A stretch of 64,000 nt of DNA from Pseudoips prasinana (taxonomy: Eukaryota > Arthropoda > Insecta > Lepidoptera > Nolidae): assembly GCA_951640165.1 (NCBI GenBank), contig OX621252.1, positions 19,303,934 to 19,367,933 on the forward strand, in the 5' to 3' direction. How positions within the stretch are numbered: position 1 is the first letter of the stretch; each line of letters opens with the position of its first letter. Positions 1 to 10,054 of this stretch are shown here, in pieces. The position numbers were made by a program, and so were the translations under genes. The notes under the pieces were generated by a model. It saw only the letters and a list, made by a program, of their open reading frames with translations. It did no database searches and was not told the DNA's origin.

Positions 1-259
1 AATTGGTATAGGAGAACAACAAGCTATTACAGTGTTTTCGGACAGCCAGTCAGCAATAGCTATTGCCAACAATCCGGTGCATCATCAGCGCACAAAGCAT
101 ATTGATATTAGGTATCATTTTATACGTAATGCTGTTGAGTCTAAGGTCATAAGGTTAGAGTACCGAGAAACCGAAAGAATGGTTGCGGATGCACTGACAG
201 AACCACTACCTAGAAGTAAATTTGAATGGTGTGTTAATGGTATGGGATTGTGTGTATGA
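1..259 (+). mobile_element. Ty1/copia retrotransposon, 3' end of pol (RNase H), cut by window edge
   Basis: The reading frame is open from base 2 to the TGA at 257-259. It shows the C-terminal RNase H signature of copia polyproteins: DSQSAIAIA, then HIDIRYHFIR, then VADALTEPLP. The rest of gag-pol lies outside the window. A purine-rich stretch follows at 310-320 and then a likely LTR, which is the expected order for the 3' end of such an element. No stop interrupts the visible part, so the copy could be fairly young, but activity cannot be judged. Confidence 0.88.
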
Positions 260-320
260 AAATACTGTTTCTTCTGTTGTGTATGTATTGTATGTATGTA
301 TGCATGAGATTAAGGAGGAA

Positions 321-937
321 TGTTGAAGCAAAGAGGTTACTCTTTTAAATGTAATCTCAATGCATGCTAAGGTTGAATGACGAACAATCGGAAGAAAAAT
401 ATTGTTGACAGTTGTAACAATTGAATTTGTTCTTTGATTGACATCCTTGAGAAAAATTGGTTTTTTCTATAATGTAATTCCGTGTAAATAATATATCCAT
501 TATTCCAGTGTGTATGTATTATTTGTTATACCTCTACAAATAATACTATTAATATATTTATGCGTTTCTTTGCTGAAACTGTGGTTTTAATTTAAACTCT
601 GCAAGATACCATAATGAAAGGTATTGTGTGTGTTGCTGGAGCTAGCAGCACATAGAGAGACCTTCAAACAGTAGGTACCTTCGACTGCCCTCGAGCATGT
701 AGGTACTCGTTGGATCTTTCCTTTACATGATTTATTGCATCTAAATTTCTTTGAATCATTATTTTAATTGTTATATAGCTATTTCACAGCATATGTTTAT
801 ATAGTAATTATTACATAACACGCAAAAACGTGCCTTGAACCTTTGAGGTATGCCTATTCGTTGATCTAGAATCTAGATTAATTGTTTCTATATCTTGGAA
901 ATCATTCGTAGGGGAATTTGACCAGCTCAATGTTACA
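321..937 (+). repeat. Probable copia LTR followed by a primer-binding-site-like sequence
   Basis: The LTR would begin with TGTTGAAG right after the polypurine tract TTAAGGAGGAA (310-320). The likely end is TGTTACA at 931-937, because TGGTATCAAAGTCG at 939-952 resembles an initiator-Met tRNA primer binding site. The start is well placed; the end is inferred. A primer site after a 3' LTR would mean tandem elements sharing one LTR. Confidence 0.45.
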
Positions 938-1439
938 TTGGTATCAAAGTCGTGCGCGGCTCGTGCATCAATACTGGTGGGGATTTATTAGCCTCCTGCG
1001 TTCATCACTTTCTAGATTAAATGATTTTCAAGAAATCCCGAATCGAGAGGTACATTTTACACTTATTTGTGCTTTTATTTAAAAAATATATGACATAAGA
1101 AATGTGTTCTATTAAATGTCAGTGTAACGTGGAAATAATTAAAATACAAAAATGTACTGACGTAAATTTTTAATAAAGATCTTAAATGTTATGCATATTT
1201 ATGTACATAACAACACATCTTATTACCATATTTTACAATAACAGGTATGTTCGGTAGGTAGGTAATAGAAGTAACTATAGGTAGGTACTTCTACCGAGTG
1301 ATATACATACGAGTATGTATATGCTTGAACACCACAAAGTTATGAAATCCAGAAAACAACAAAAATAGAAAAAGTTATAATTTTCTCTCTTCGATAAAAA
1401 ACATTTATGAATGAATGAAACATTCATTTATATAGTAGG
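938..1439. other. No recognised gene
   Basis: Apart from the possible primer site at 939-952, I see only AT-rich sequence with repeated GTAGGTA-like words and no coding frame of note. Confidence 0.5.
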
Positions 1440-1952
1440 TAGTCTGGTCAAATTAGACTAAAAAATAGGGGTAAGGTTACAATAATTCCCATTAGGCTGA
1501 AAATTGGTAGGATCGTTCATTATACTATTGTAAAGAAAATGTGAAAAGTCCTCATCGATCCGGCACGTGGAAAAAAAATTACACGGGGTCAAAGGTCACA
1601 AAAACGGGGTTTCGCGATTTTCAGTAAAACGGTAAGTTTTATCATAAAATTTGCTGAGACAAGAATCTACAGATTAGATAATTATCTATAAAAATGTCTC
1701 AATACTTTTTTCCTAAGAGCCACCGTTTTTTAGATATATCGATTCAAAAAGTCGAAAGAGTTGTAATCGTCATAATATTTTATTTATTTTATTTTATTTT
1801 TCAGTTTAGAAAACTTACAGCTAATTAAATAATAATAAGGTTGTATGTTTAAATTAAGGCCAATAACAAGTTTTCACTTATAGTATTTAAATTATTGGTA
1901 ATTAAAGGCAGTACAGGCACACAAGACAGCGGTGATGATAAATCATTACATT

Positions 1953-2356
1953 TTACGAAAAATATTTGTTACATAAGGCCTTTTTTACTTGTGAAGCACT
2001 CATATTAAAGGGATCCATGTCAATTCTCTGGCACGCGTCATTGTACAGATGGCAAGCCCTCAACAGAAACGAGTTTCTTCTATAGTTACTCTGTGCGGCA
2101 GGAGTATGAAGAAGGTGGTATCTTCGAAGTAACGCCGACGGTACGCGCAAACCTATCTTACTAACAAGTTCAGTAACATCGGTCGATCCGTTCATAATGT
2201 TATGTAAAAGAGAAATATCCGCTATTTTTCTACGCTCCTGAAGAGGAAGCAGGTGGAACTTTCTGCAACGACTAAAGTAATTGGGTAAATATGTTTTTGA
2301 TTTGAACTGAATGTACCGTAGGAATTTCTTTTGAATATTTTCCAAACGTGATATTA
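1953..2356 (-). CDS. LINE ORF2, C-terminal part after the mariner insertion
   Basis: This is the last ~132 residues of ORF2, in the same frame as the upstream part once the mariner is left out (junction SRLENIQKKF). Motifs such as LLPLQERRKIADI and YNDACQRIDMDPF are typical of the C-terminal end of CR1-like RT proteins. Any apparent start within mariner sequence at its N-terminus is an artefact of the insertion. Confidence 0.75.
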
Positions 2357-3638
2357 GGTCTTTACCTATGAAATTGCCGTTCTGCAGTACTGGCCATTTC
2401 AAATCAAAATAATTTTTGTTTGGCTAAGAATTCTAATTTCAAATTAATTTTATTTTAAAAACATGGATTCTTTTTTCCAAAAGTAGTCATTTCTTTATTG
2501 ATTAGTGTTACATTTTCATCGCATTTCAATCTTTTTCGTCATCATGGATACGTTAAAAATTCGAGTAATTATGGAATATGAGTACCGTCGTGGCAGCAAC
2601 GCGGCACAAGCGGCACGCAACATCAACGACGTTTACGGAGCTAACACTACAAACCAACGCACCACCTGTTATTGGTTTGCTCGCTTCCGTTCTGGAAATT
2701 TCGACCTGAAAAATGAACCTCGCGGTCGTCCGAAGACTTTGGTCGACAATGACGAATTAAAGGCGGTTGTGGAAGCTGATGATACACAATCTACGGCTGA
2801 ATTAGCAGCAGCTTTCGACGTTAGCGTCAAAACAATATTGGTCCATTTGCGTCAAATTGGCAAGGTAAAAAAGCTTGACAAATGGGTGCCCCACGAACTC
2901 AATGATCGCCAGCGCGAAGTACGCGTCGAGACGTGCCTTGCACTGCTCAACAGACACACAAATGAAGGAATTTTGAACCGCATTGTTACCTGCGATGAAA
3001 AATGGATTCTGTTTGATAACCGCAAGCGCTCAGCAAGTTGGTTGGATCCTGGTTCAGCACCTAAACAATGCCCTAAACGAAAACTTACCCCTAGAAAAGT
3101 GATGGTCACTGTTTGGTGGTCTAGCGCCGGTGTGATTCATCACAGCTTCTTACCAAACGGGGTGAGCATTACTGCAGATGTGTACTGTGAAGAACTGAGC
3201 ACAATGATGGAGAAGCTGGCGCATCTCCAACCAGCATTGGTCAATCGCTCGTCTCCGCTGCTCCTGCACGACAACGCGCGACCTCATACTGCACAGCAGA
3301 CGGTCTCCAAGTTGCAAGAACTGGGGTTGGAAGCTCTCCGTCATCCGCCCTACTCACCAGACCTTGCGCCTACAGACTACTACTTTTTCCAGAATTTGGA
3401 TAACTTCTTGGCGGGAAAAAAATTCAATACCCGAGAGGCAGTACAAAATGCCTTTGAAGAATTTGTTGCCTCCCGTCCAGCTGATTTCTTTAAGAAGGGC
3501 ATCAATAAACTGCCACTGCGATGGCAAAGATGCATTGATTGCATGGGTGATTACTTCGATTAATACAAATAAAAAAATTCATGAAAAAAATTCGTTTAAA
3601 TTTTTTCATACAAAACGGCAATTTCATAGGTAAAGACC
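2357..3638 (+). mobile_element. Mariner element, copy A (Hsmar1/cecropia-like)
   Basis: A complete 1,282-bp element. The 28-bp TIRs start GGTCTTTACCTATGAAATTG at both ends and differ at one position. TA target duplications lie at 2355-2356 and 3639-3640. The element sits inside ORF2 of a CR1-like LINE, in opposite orientation. It is nearly identical to copies at 12094-13374 and 51600-52881. Confidence 0.97.
2544..3563 (+). CDS. Mariner transposase, intact DD34D
   Basis: 339 residues from the ATG at 2544, which matches the usual start of this family; the frame also extends 13 codons upstream. The N-terminal half has the helix-turn-helix DNA-binding region, the linker GRPKT and the WVPHEL motif. 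The catalytic residues are all present: D151 (TCDEKW), D243 (LLHDNARPH) and D278 ([10 protein letters not shown]), with 34 residues between the last two. It cuts and pastes the element at TA sites. Length and motifs match active mariners. Similarity to the human Hsmar1 family ([18 protein letters not shown]) suggests the cecropia subfamily. Confidence 0.95.
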   Translation: MDTLKIRVIMEYEYRRGSNAAQAARNINDVYGANTTNQRTTCYWFARFRSGNFDLKNEPRGRPKTLVDNDELKAVVEADDTQSTAELAAAFDVSVKTILVHLRQIGKVKKLDKWVPHELNDRQREVRVETCLALLNRHTNEGILNRIVTCDEKWILFDNRKRSASWLDPGSAPKQCPKRKLTPRKVMVTVWWSSAGVIHHSFLPNGVSITADVYCEELSTMMEKLAHLQPALVNRSSPLLLHDNARPHTAQQTVSKLQELGLEALRHPPYSPDLAPTDYYFFQNLDNFLAGKKFNTREAVQNAFEEFVASRPADFFKKGINKLPLRWQRCIDCMGDYFD

Positions 3639-6137
3639 TATTATATATATTTCATAGTTGGGGTTCCATACCTGTGAAGCATATTCTAAGTGGCTACGGA
3701 CATATGCACAATACAAGATTTTAACAGTTTTAATGTTTTTAAATTCGCTGGAAATTCTGAAAATGAAGCCTAGAGCTTTAGAAGCTCTATTGACTATGTT
3801 CTCAATGTGTGCATCAAATAAGAGCTTTGAGTCAAATGTCACCCCCAGATCTTTGATAGTACTTGCCCTAGCTATCACAGTATCCGATAGCTTGTATGGG
3901 TGAACTAAGGGATTAGGCTTTCTTGTAAAGGAACAAACATAGCACTTCGAGACATTCAGCTCAAGTTTGTTTTGCAAGCAGTATGTTTGGAAGCGATATA
4001 AATCAGCCTGTAGGCAAAGAGTATCCTCATGACACGTTATGTTTTGCATAATCTTCATGTCATCTGCATACAGTACGATCTTTGATGTATGAAAACAGTA
4101 TGTGATGTCATTTATAAATATATTAAATAAAAGGGGTCCCAACAACGATCCCTGTGGAACTCCCGAGGGAATATACCTTGGCTGAGACGAATAGCCCTTT
4201 AGCACGATAACTTGACTCCTATTCTCAACGTATGATGAGAACCATCTAAATAAGTTACCTCTAATACCTATTTGTAGTAATTTACGTTTGAGTTCAAAAT
4301 GGTCTATTCGGTCGAAACATTTGCTATAGTCAGTGTATATAACGTCTACTTGCGACCTCTTAGACATATGTTCCGATATAAAATCACTACAAACAACAAG
4401 GTTTGACGTCGTGGAGCGGCCTTTCAAAAATCCGTGCTGATTTTCGCTAAAGTTGAGCTTAATAGCAGAATAAAGTTGTTTGTGTACAATTTTTTCTAGT
4501 ATTTTAGCGAACACGCAAAGTTTAGAGATTGGTCTATAATTCTCCACTTCATCTTTAGGTCCTTTTTTATGAATTGGAGTTACATACGCTGACTTCCAGA
4601 CGGTGGGGACCACACCCTCCTCAAAGGAACGCTTGAATAGGATGGAAAGGGGTACAGAAAGACATTTAGCAAGATTGAAAACAAAGATTGGTGGAATGTT
4701 ATCAGGACCCGCGGACTTCTTGAGGTCAACTTGTTTGAGTAGCTTGAACACTTCAGCTTCTCGTATCTCAATCGAGTTAATATCCGAACAGTTATTTTGA
4801 CACTGTGGGCTGGTATTTTGTAAGTGCGCCAAAACATCAATGTTGTGGGGTCCAATCGGAAGAAAATTCGAGTAAAAGTAGTCCCCAAACATGTTACAGA
4901 TTTCCTCTCCATTACTCGATGACTGCTCTTTATATTTAAGTATAGAGGGATAAGAATTGGATTGCTGCCTTGACTTAACATATCGCCAGAATGCTTGGGG
5001 GTTTTTTGCGATATCCGATTCGATATTTTCTATGTAATTATCGAACATGACCCCTTCCATGTCCTTGGCTCGCTGTCGTAACGTAACAAAAGAGTTATAG
5101 TCCGATATGTTTCTATATTTTTTAAACTTCTTGTGAGACTTTGCCTTTTCTTTGATAATCTTAATAAGTGCACTCCTGTACCAAGGGGGATATCTATCCG
5201 CTGATTTTGATGTTCTTGTTGGCACGAAGTTATTTTTAAGTCTGTTCAGAGTATCATAGAAGTATACAATAGCATCCTCAAGTTGCCTATTATACAACTC
5301 GGTATGCCAGTCTATGCTGTCCATTTCGTTAGTGATAGTAATATAGTCAGCTTTAGTGTATTGAAAATGCACTCTAGGGTGAGTTGGTAAAGTGTGTAAT
5401 TGAACAAAATCAGCAGAAACACATAAAGCTTTGTGATGTGCATCCTCGGGAACCAATGGACCGCCGCAGTGGTATACAACCACTTCGCTGTTAGATAAAA
5501 CCCAATCCAATATCCTATTGTTGATGTTACTGTGAGAGTTGTACTGTGCTAGATTACAAGCAGCTAACGTATCTATAAAATTAATCTGAATTTGGCCTTG
5601 TACGTTGCTTGCAGTCATAATATTACAATCTGCGGGCTCCCAGTTAATATTGGGTTGGTTAAAATCACCAAATATTAAAAATGTATCAGCAGGGTATTGA
5701 AAAATAATATTGGACATGTTATTAAAGAAGTTAGTAAGTTGACCAGTTAAAGAAATACCTAAACCTTGAGCACATATGTAAACAACGCATATATGCATTT
5801 TGTACGATATTCTAGGCTTCGATTGGTTTAAGGTTAATGACACCCACATATCTTCGGCAGAAGAACACCAATCACTCCGATCCACTGTTACTAAGTCCCT
5901 TCGCACAGCTATTAAAACTCCACCCCCCAAAGATTGAGCTGTATTTGCGTAGTTCCGATCCCTTCTCAAAATCATGTATCTGTCATCGAACAATTCGCTA
6001 TTGCTGATACCGTCTAACAGCCATGTCTCCGTCAAACAAATAACATCATAGCTATTAATGCACACATTTCGAAAGAAAGTAGATGTTTTAGTCCGTAAAC
6101 CACGTACGTTCTGGTAATAGAAACTAATAGGCGCCAT
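3639..6137 (-). CDS. LINE ORF2: AP endonuclease and reverse transcriptase, interrupted by mariner copy A
   Basis: The endonuclease domain comes first (about residues 1-240), with YYQNVRGLRTK, LTETWL, FGDFNQPNI and a terminal HHKAL. The reverse transcriptase follows, with YTDYSKCFDRIDH, GVPQGSLLGPLLF and the catalytic LYADDMKI near residue 690. The frame runs into the mariner TA target at 3639-3640 and resumes at 2354. The protein would nick DNA and reverse-transcribe the element RNA on the target. The uninterrupted frame suggests the copy was intact until the mariner entered. Confidence 0.85.
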
Positions 6138-6566
6138 AATAAATCACAATAATTCTATTCATTAGAATAACAAAAATATAAGAAAAACACGGTACATTTA
6201 AAACGTGGAAAAAAACTAAGTCTTTGCAAGATAGTTGTAATAGCATTTTAAAGCAAAATAGAACTTTGACTAATAATATATTAAGTTCAATATAGCACAT
6301 TACAGCAAATAGAAAAAATAAATTAGAAATACATTTAGCGCTAATGAGCGTTGTCTTCGAAAACAAGCTAATTGGATCATTATAACCGCACACATAGCGT
6401 TTAACATTGGATTGGTAATATGAAGCGGACCGGCCGACATCTGGCGATAAGAGAACAAAAGGCTTGCGAGTAGTGAATAGGCATAAAAAACGGGTACCTG
6501 TGTTTCTCAACATTGGCGAAGCAAACTGCAAATACGTATTGCCAGAGAATTGACTTAATAGCATAA

Positions 6567-7529
6567 CTAAAAAAACTTTTTCAGATCTTGCTCCATTTTT
6601 ATGTGGTGTTTTGGTGATGTGTTGTTTTTTCGCAGGAATATTTTGCATCCCGTCACCCATACATACTCAAAACCTCGTTCTTTGGCAAATGATTTTGTTT
6701 TATTGAGCAATATTTTGTTCTCGATCGTCAAGTGGTCATTGATATAAATTCTTCCGTTTCCTTTGAGTTCCAGTGTACTTGCATTTATAGTTCCTTTATG
6801 TTTCTTCGCGGCGGCTACAAAATTATTTTTAATATAAAAATTATGTATTGAACATATTATGCTTTTATGCTGGCTATCACTTCGCATGGGTATTCTAGCA
6901 ATATAATTAATTTGTTCTCTCGGGATGCGGTAATTAATAATATCCCCCAGCTTATCAACAATATCGAAGAGATTTTCACCTTCAGATGCTGGAACTCCTT
7001 TGATCTCAATGTTGCTCATGCGAGACCTTTGCTCACTATCACGTTGAAACATTTCCAGTTGGTTACATCGGGTTTTTAAGACCGAGAGCTCCTCCTTTGT
7101 AGACTTAAGAGAATTCAATTCCACCTCAACGTTTGCGACTCGGTGAGTTAAGGTTTCGGTCGTACGATTCATATACTCTAACGAAGCTTTTAACTCCGAG
7201 AACTCAGTTCTGATGGTCTTAAGCTCTGCGAGTTCAGTTTGTATGGCCTTCATATTCTGTAAGAGCGTAGGTAATGATTCCATTTGGCTAGATAGTCTCT
7301 TCAACTCGGTTAAGATAATGTCCGAGTCTGCTTTTCCGACACTAGTGTGCGGGCTGGATGCTGCCTGGTTCTTACACGCGCTGCACTTCCAAGCCTTTCT
7401 TTTCTCTTCTCCCATCTTTCTCCATCTTGATTCAGATACCCCGGCACAAGGGAAATCGAAACACCCATCGCAAAGCGAGCACGTAGCGCCGTCCATCACT
7501 TTCATATCGCAGCTTTTACAGGTAAACAT
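6567..7529 (-). CDS. LINE ORF1 protein with PHD-like zinc finger and coiled coil
   Basis: A 320-residue protein. The N-terminus is cysteine-rich (CKSCDMKV, CSLCDGCFDFPC, then WKCSACKN by about residue 53), which fits a PHD-type finger like those in ORF1 of CR1-type LINEs. Residues about 70-170 are rich in L, E and K with heptad-like spacing, suggesting a coiled coil. The C-terminal part is basic and may bind RNA. In this family ORF1 is the nucleic-acid-binding particle protein. The start was chosen at the first Met before the cysteine cluster. ORF2 begins 430 bp downstream. Confidence 0.75.
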   Translation of the reverse strand: MFTCKSCDMKVMDGATCSLCDGCFDFPCAGVSESRWRKMGEEKRKAWKCSACKNQAASSPHTSVGKADSDIILTELKRLSSQMESLPTLLQNMKAIQTELAELKTIRTEFSELKASLEYMNRTTETLTHRVANVEVELNSLKSTKEELSVLKTRCNQLEMFQRDSEQRSRMSNIEIKGVPASEGENLFDIVDKLGDIINYRIPREQINYIARIPMRSDSQHKSIICSIHNFYIKNNFVAAAKKHKGTINASTLELKGNGRIYINDHLTIENKILLNKTKSFAKERGFEYVWVTGCKIFLRKNNTSPKHHIKMEQDLKKFF

Positions 7530-8245
7530 ATTGACTGACGCAGAGGTGCCAAACTTTGAGAAACCTTGATTAAACTTTGAGCAAATTTAAGGTGACACAA
7601 ACAAGTATGCGTGCAGACCGTATGCCGACTACCGACGTACTGAGCACATGCACATGATTCCACGCCACCTTTGAGATAGTATACTTAGCGCGTTTTTTTT
7701 ATCATTTTCTACTCTTGCCAATATCTAGAGTCATTCAATAGCTACAAATTAAACACGATCACAAGAGATCAGTGGAATAGGCCTACCGGGGAAATCACAT
7801 TAAAAAAAACGCGCTATGAATACTACCTCAAAGGTGGCGTGGAAACTTGTGCATATTATGACAATTACAACTCTTTCAACTTTTTGAATCGTTATACCTG
7901 CAAAACGGTGGCTCTTAGGAAAAAAGTATTGAGACATTTTTCATAGATAACTTCTACAATTTTGTCTTGGCAAATTTTATGATAAAACTTACCGTTTTGC
8001 TGAAAATCGCGAAAAACCCGTTTTTGTGACCTTTGACCCCGAGTAATTTTTTTCCATGTTCCGGATCAATGAGGACTTTTCACATTTTCTTTATAATAGT
8101 GTAATGAACGATGCTACCAATTTTCAGCCTAATGGGAATTATTGTAACCTTGGATGTCCAAATTGACCAGACTATAGTCTGGGTGTAAATTATTTATATA
8201 AAAAGTATGAATTTACAAAAGAAAAATAGTATATGTAATATATCA

Positions 8246-8335
8246 GTTATCTGGTTTCCATAGTACAAGCTCTGCTTAGTTTGGGATCAGATGGCCGTGT
8301 GTGAATAATGTCCCAGGATATTATTATTACATTAT
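8246..8335 (+). repeat. Dispersed lepidopteran repeat fragment
   Basis: The sequence around CATAGTACAAGCTCTGCTTA recurs in slightly diverged form at 63674-63755 and more weakly near 62405. It appears to be a short piece of an abundant interspersed repeat, probably a LINE-derived tail. No coding content. Confidence 0.6.
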
Positions 8336-8352
8336 TTGACATAGATACGTGG

Positions 8353-8469
8353 TATTTCTCTTTTTATGATTTCTAGTTCCTTATTTTGTATTGTTTTTTT
8401 GTTAGAAAACAAATTTCTAACAAAAAAACAATACAAAATAAGGAACCAGAAATCATAAAAAGAGAAATA
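8353..8469. repeat. Near-perfect inverted repeat, 56-bp arms, 5-nt loop
   Basis: The arms 8353-8408 and 8414-8469 pair with one mismatch around the loop ACAAA. It would form a long cruciform or RNA hairpin. No TIR-type transposon signature or target duplication was found. Confidence 0.9.
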
Positions 8470-9345
8470 AATACAAGGTCTGTATTTAAAAATACAACAT
8501 GTTTTAAAATATTCATTTAAGAAACCATCAACTGAATAAAAACTTAGTCATTTTACCAACTGTATAGGGTTCTGTTAAATTCAATGTCGTTTAATTTCCT
8601 TATTCTTTGAGTTAGTTTTTTAAACATTAATGTCGCCATATTATTACAATTCTTGTCACAAAACTCTATTTTGATGTTTGACTAATGGTATTTTTACATT
8701 TTTAAGAAATATTGGTCTGCATTAATACGTCGACTTATGACGGTTATCCTACTTAAATATTATCCAGGCCTTTTCAGTCAATTGACATTTTGAGTAAAGT
8801 CAGAAACAGAACCAATTTTACAGATGTTAAACTGTTATGTTAATTCGCTTTTTTAAACGTAAGACGACGATTTCCCGAATATAGTTTGTTAGGTATTAAG
8901 AAGTTTCTAAGAGACTTAGTTATTATAGCATCATAGTTTGGGCTCTTCCAAATAACTATCGGCGAATTCTTATTAATAATTCGCTGATGGTCTATTGTAC
9001 GGTATGTATTTAAACAAGTGTTATGTTATTTTCCTCATAGATGTTATGAAACTTAATTGGATCTCATTAAACATTTAAAACAAATGGTAAGATCGATAGC
9101 AAAAATCAACGTTTTACATTAGCATAGTTGTGATAAATGGTTTTAAGAACCAACACGTTAGCTTATATATTATAATTATTTACTTTTAAAAGTGATTGTT
9201 GGAAAATACATTATTCTAAACACGAAAGTATATCCGATATATTGTGTATTTTCTGTTTACTATCATTTGGTAAATACAAATTTCTGAGACCCTATAAGAT
9301 GTTTTTCGAGAGTGAAGCACGGAAATATCTAACTTTTACCATAAA
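8470..9345. other. No recognised gene
   Basis: AT-rich sequence downstream of ADAT2 on the minus strand. It may hold the ADAT2 3' UTR. No motif I can name. Confidence 0.4.
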
Positions 9346-9349
9346 TTGC

Positions 9350-9835
9350 TTATTCCTTTTTCTTTGCTTTTCCTTCTGGTGCATTGGGGTTGGCACCTTT
9401 ATAAAACTGTTTTAACAAAGCCATGGCTTCATCTGCCAATAAATTGCCAGTCAAATTATAATTGCTCTGATAAAAATTACTTACATCTAATACAGTTTTC
9501 CCGCCAAACCTATCATTGGCACATCCGTAAATCACCTCCTTTATATTTAAATTGTTAAGTGCGGCTGCGCACATTATACACGGTTCAACTGTGACGTAAA
9601 CGGTGACATTTTTAAAATACGTCAGATAGTCAATACTATTCGATTTACAATATTCGAGGACGTAATCGATACAGTTTATTTCAGCATGCCTGGTTGGATT
9701 GTGCGTTTCGTTGACAGTGTTTCGAGATTCTGCTATTATATTCGAGTTGATGGTAAATACGCAGCCGACTGGAACCTCTTGGGCCGTCAAGGCTTCTGAC
9801 GCTAACTCCAATGCTCTCTTCATAAAATCAACCAT
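9350..9835 (-). CDS. Adat2: tRNA-specific adenosine deaminase 2 (Tad2/ADAT2)
   Basis: 161 residues, single exon. It is the catalytic subunit that, with ADAT3, deaminates adenosine-34 to inosine in tRNA anticodons. The cytidine-deaminase fold signature is complete: H50-A-E52 (RHAEIN; E52 is the proton shuttle) and P85-C86-I-M-C89, the zinc ligands. The N-terminus FMKRALELASEAL and EVPVGCVF are typical of the family. The C-terminus is a lysine-rich tail. I chose the ATG at 9835 because it gives the usual start; the frame extends upstream to 9898. Its start lies 90 bp after the SMUG1 stop on the same strand, leaving little room for a separate promoter and terminator. Confidence 0.93.
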   Translation of the reverse strand: MVDFMKRALELASEALTAQEVPVGCVFTINSNIIAESRNTVNETHNPTRHAEINCIDYVLEYCKSNSIDYLTYFKNVTVYVTVEPCIMCAAALNNLNIKEVIYGCANDRFGGKTVLDVSNFYQSNYNLTGNLLADEAMALLKQFYKGANPNAPEGKAKKKE

Positions 9836-9925
9836 TTTCTGTTTATAATTGGGTTCATGTAGGATCGAAATCTTACAATGGTATGAACAAATAATCACCT
9901 TTGATAATGATATTTAAAACATACT

Positions 9926-10054
9926 TCAATCGATATTTACTAGTTCTTGTTGATAGTATTGCAATAAATTATGTTCCTTGAGGAATTCAATAGCCTTTTG
10001 ATTCCAATTGTTGTTGTTTAATGCACGGGGACTTGGATGTGGTAAGCGGAGTAT
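9926..10054 (-). CDS. Smug1: SMUG1 exon 5
   Basis: The acceptor is TTTTACAG before 10054. The exon encodes [10 protein letters not shown] followed by an asparagine-rich stretch, ending in TGA at 9926-9928. HPSPR is the catalytic/minor-groove motif 2 of the UDG superfamily. Confidence 0.9.
   Translation of the reverse strand: MLRLPHPSPRALNNNNWNQKAIEFLKEHNLLQYYQQELVNID

Larger units (their letters stand above)
1774..7645 (-). mobile_element. CR1-like non-LTR retrotransposon, near full length, split by a mariner
   Basis: It has two ORFs on the minus strand: ORF1 (7529-6567) and ORF2 (6137 to 1953, interrupted by a mariner at 2357-3638). The 3' end at about 1774-1800 is a (TTTTA)n run on the plus strand, i.e. 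a TAAAA-type tail. Counting the mariner's TA target once, ORF2 reads through without a stop and encodes about 965 residues. The 5' end is placed where the flanking MITE resumes (about 7645) and is approximate. I saw no clear target duplication, which is common for CR1 elements. Confidence 0.8.
1440..8174. mobile_element. Long-TIR MITE split by a LINE
   Basis: The segment 1440-1773 matches the reverse complement of about 7855-8174 over more than 300 bp. Both ends read GTCTGGTCAA inward from a TA dinucleotide (1440-1441 and 8173-8174), as expected for a TA-duplicating element. The inner part of the right arm continues past the left break and pairs with 7655-7703, so the original element was roughly 0.9 kb and strongly foldback. 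A LINE interrupts the left arm from about 1774 to 7645. No transposase is visible, so it is non-autonomous. Confidence 0.75.

Noticed and set aside
2852..3344. Minus-strand open frames inside mariner copies (also in B and C)
   Set aside because: Shadow frames of the transposase gene, present in all copies only because the copies are identical.
6124..6660. 178-codon minus-strand frame between LINE ORF1 and ORF2
   Set aside because: It covers the ORF1 end and the inter-ORF spacer in another frame; no motif and an odd composition.
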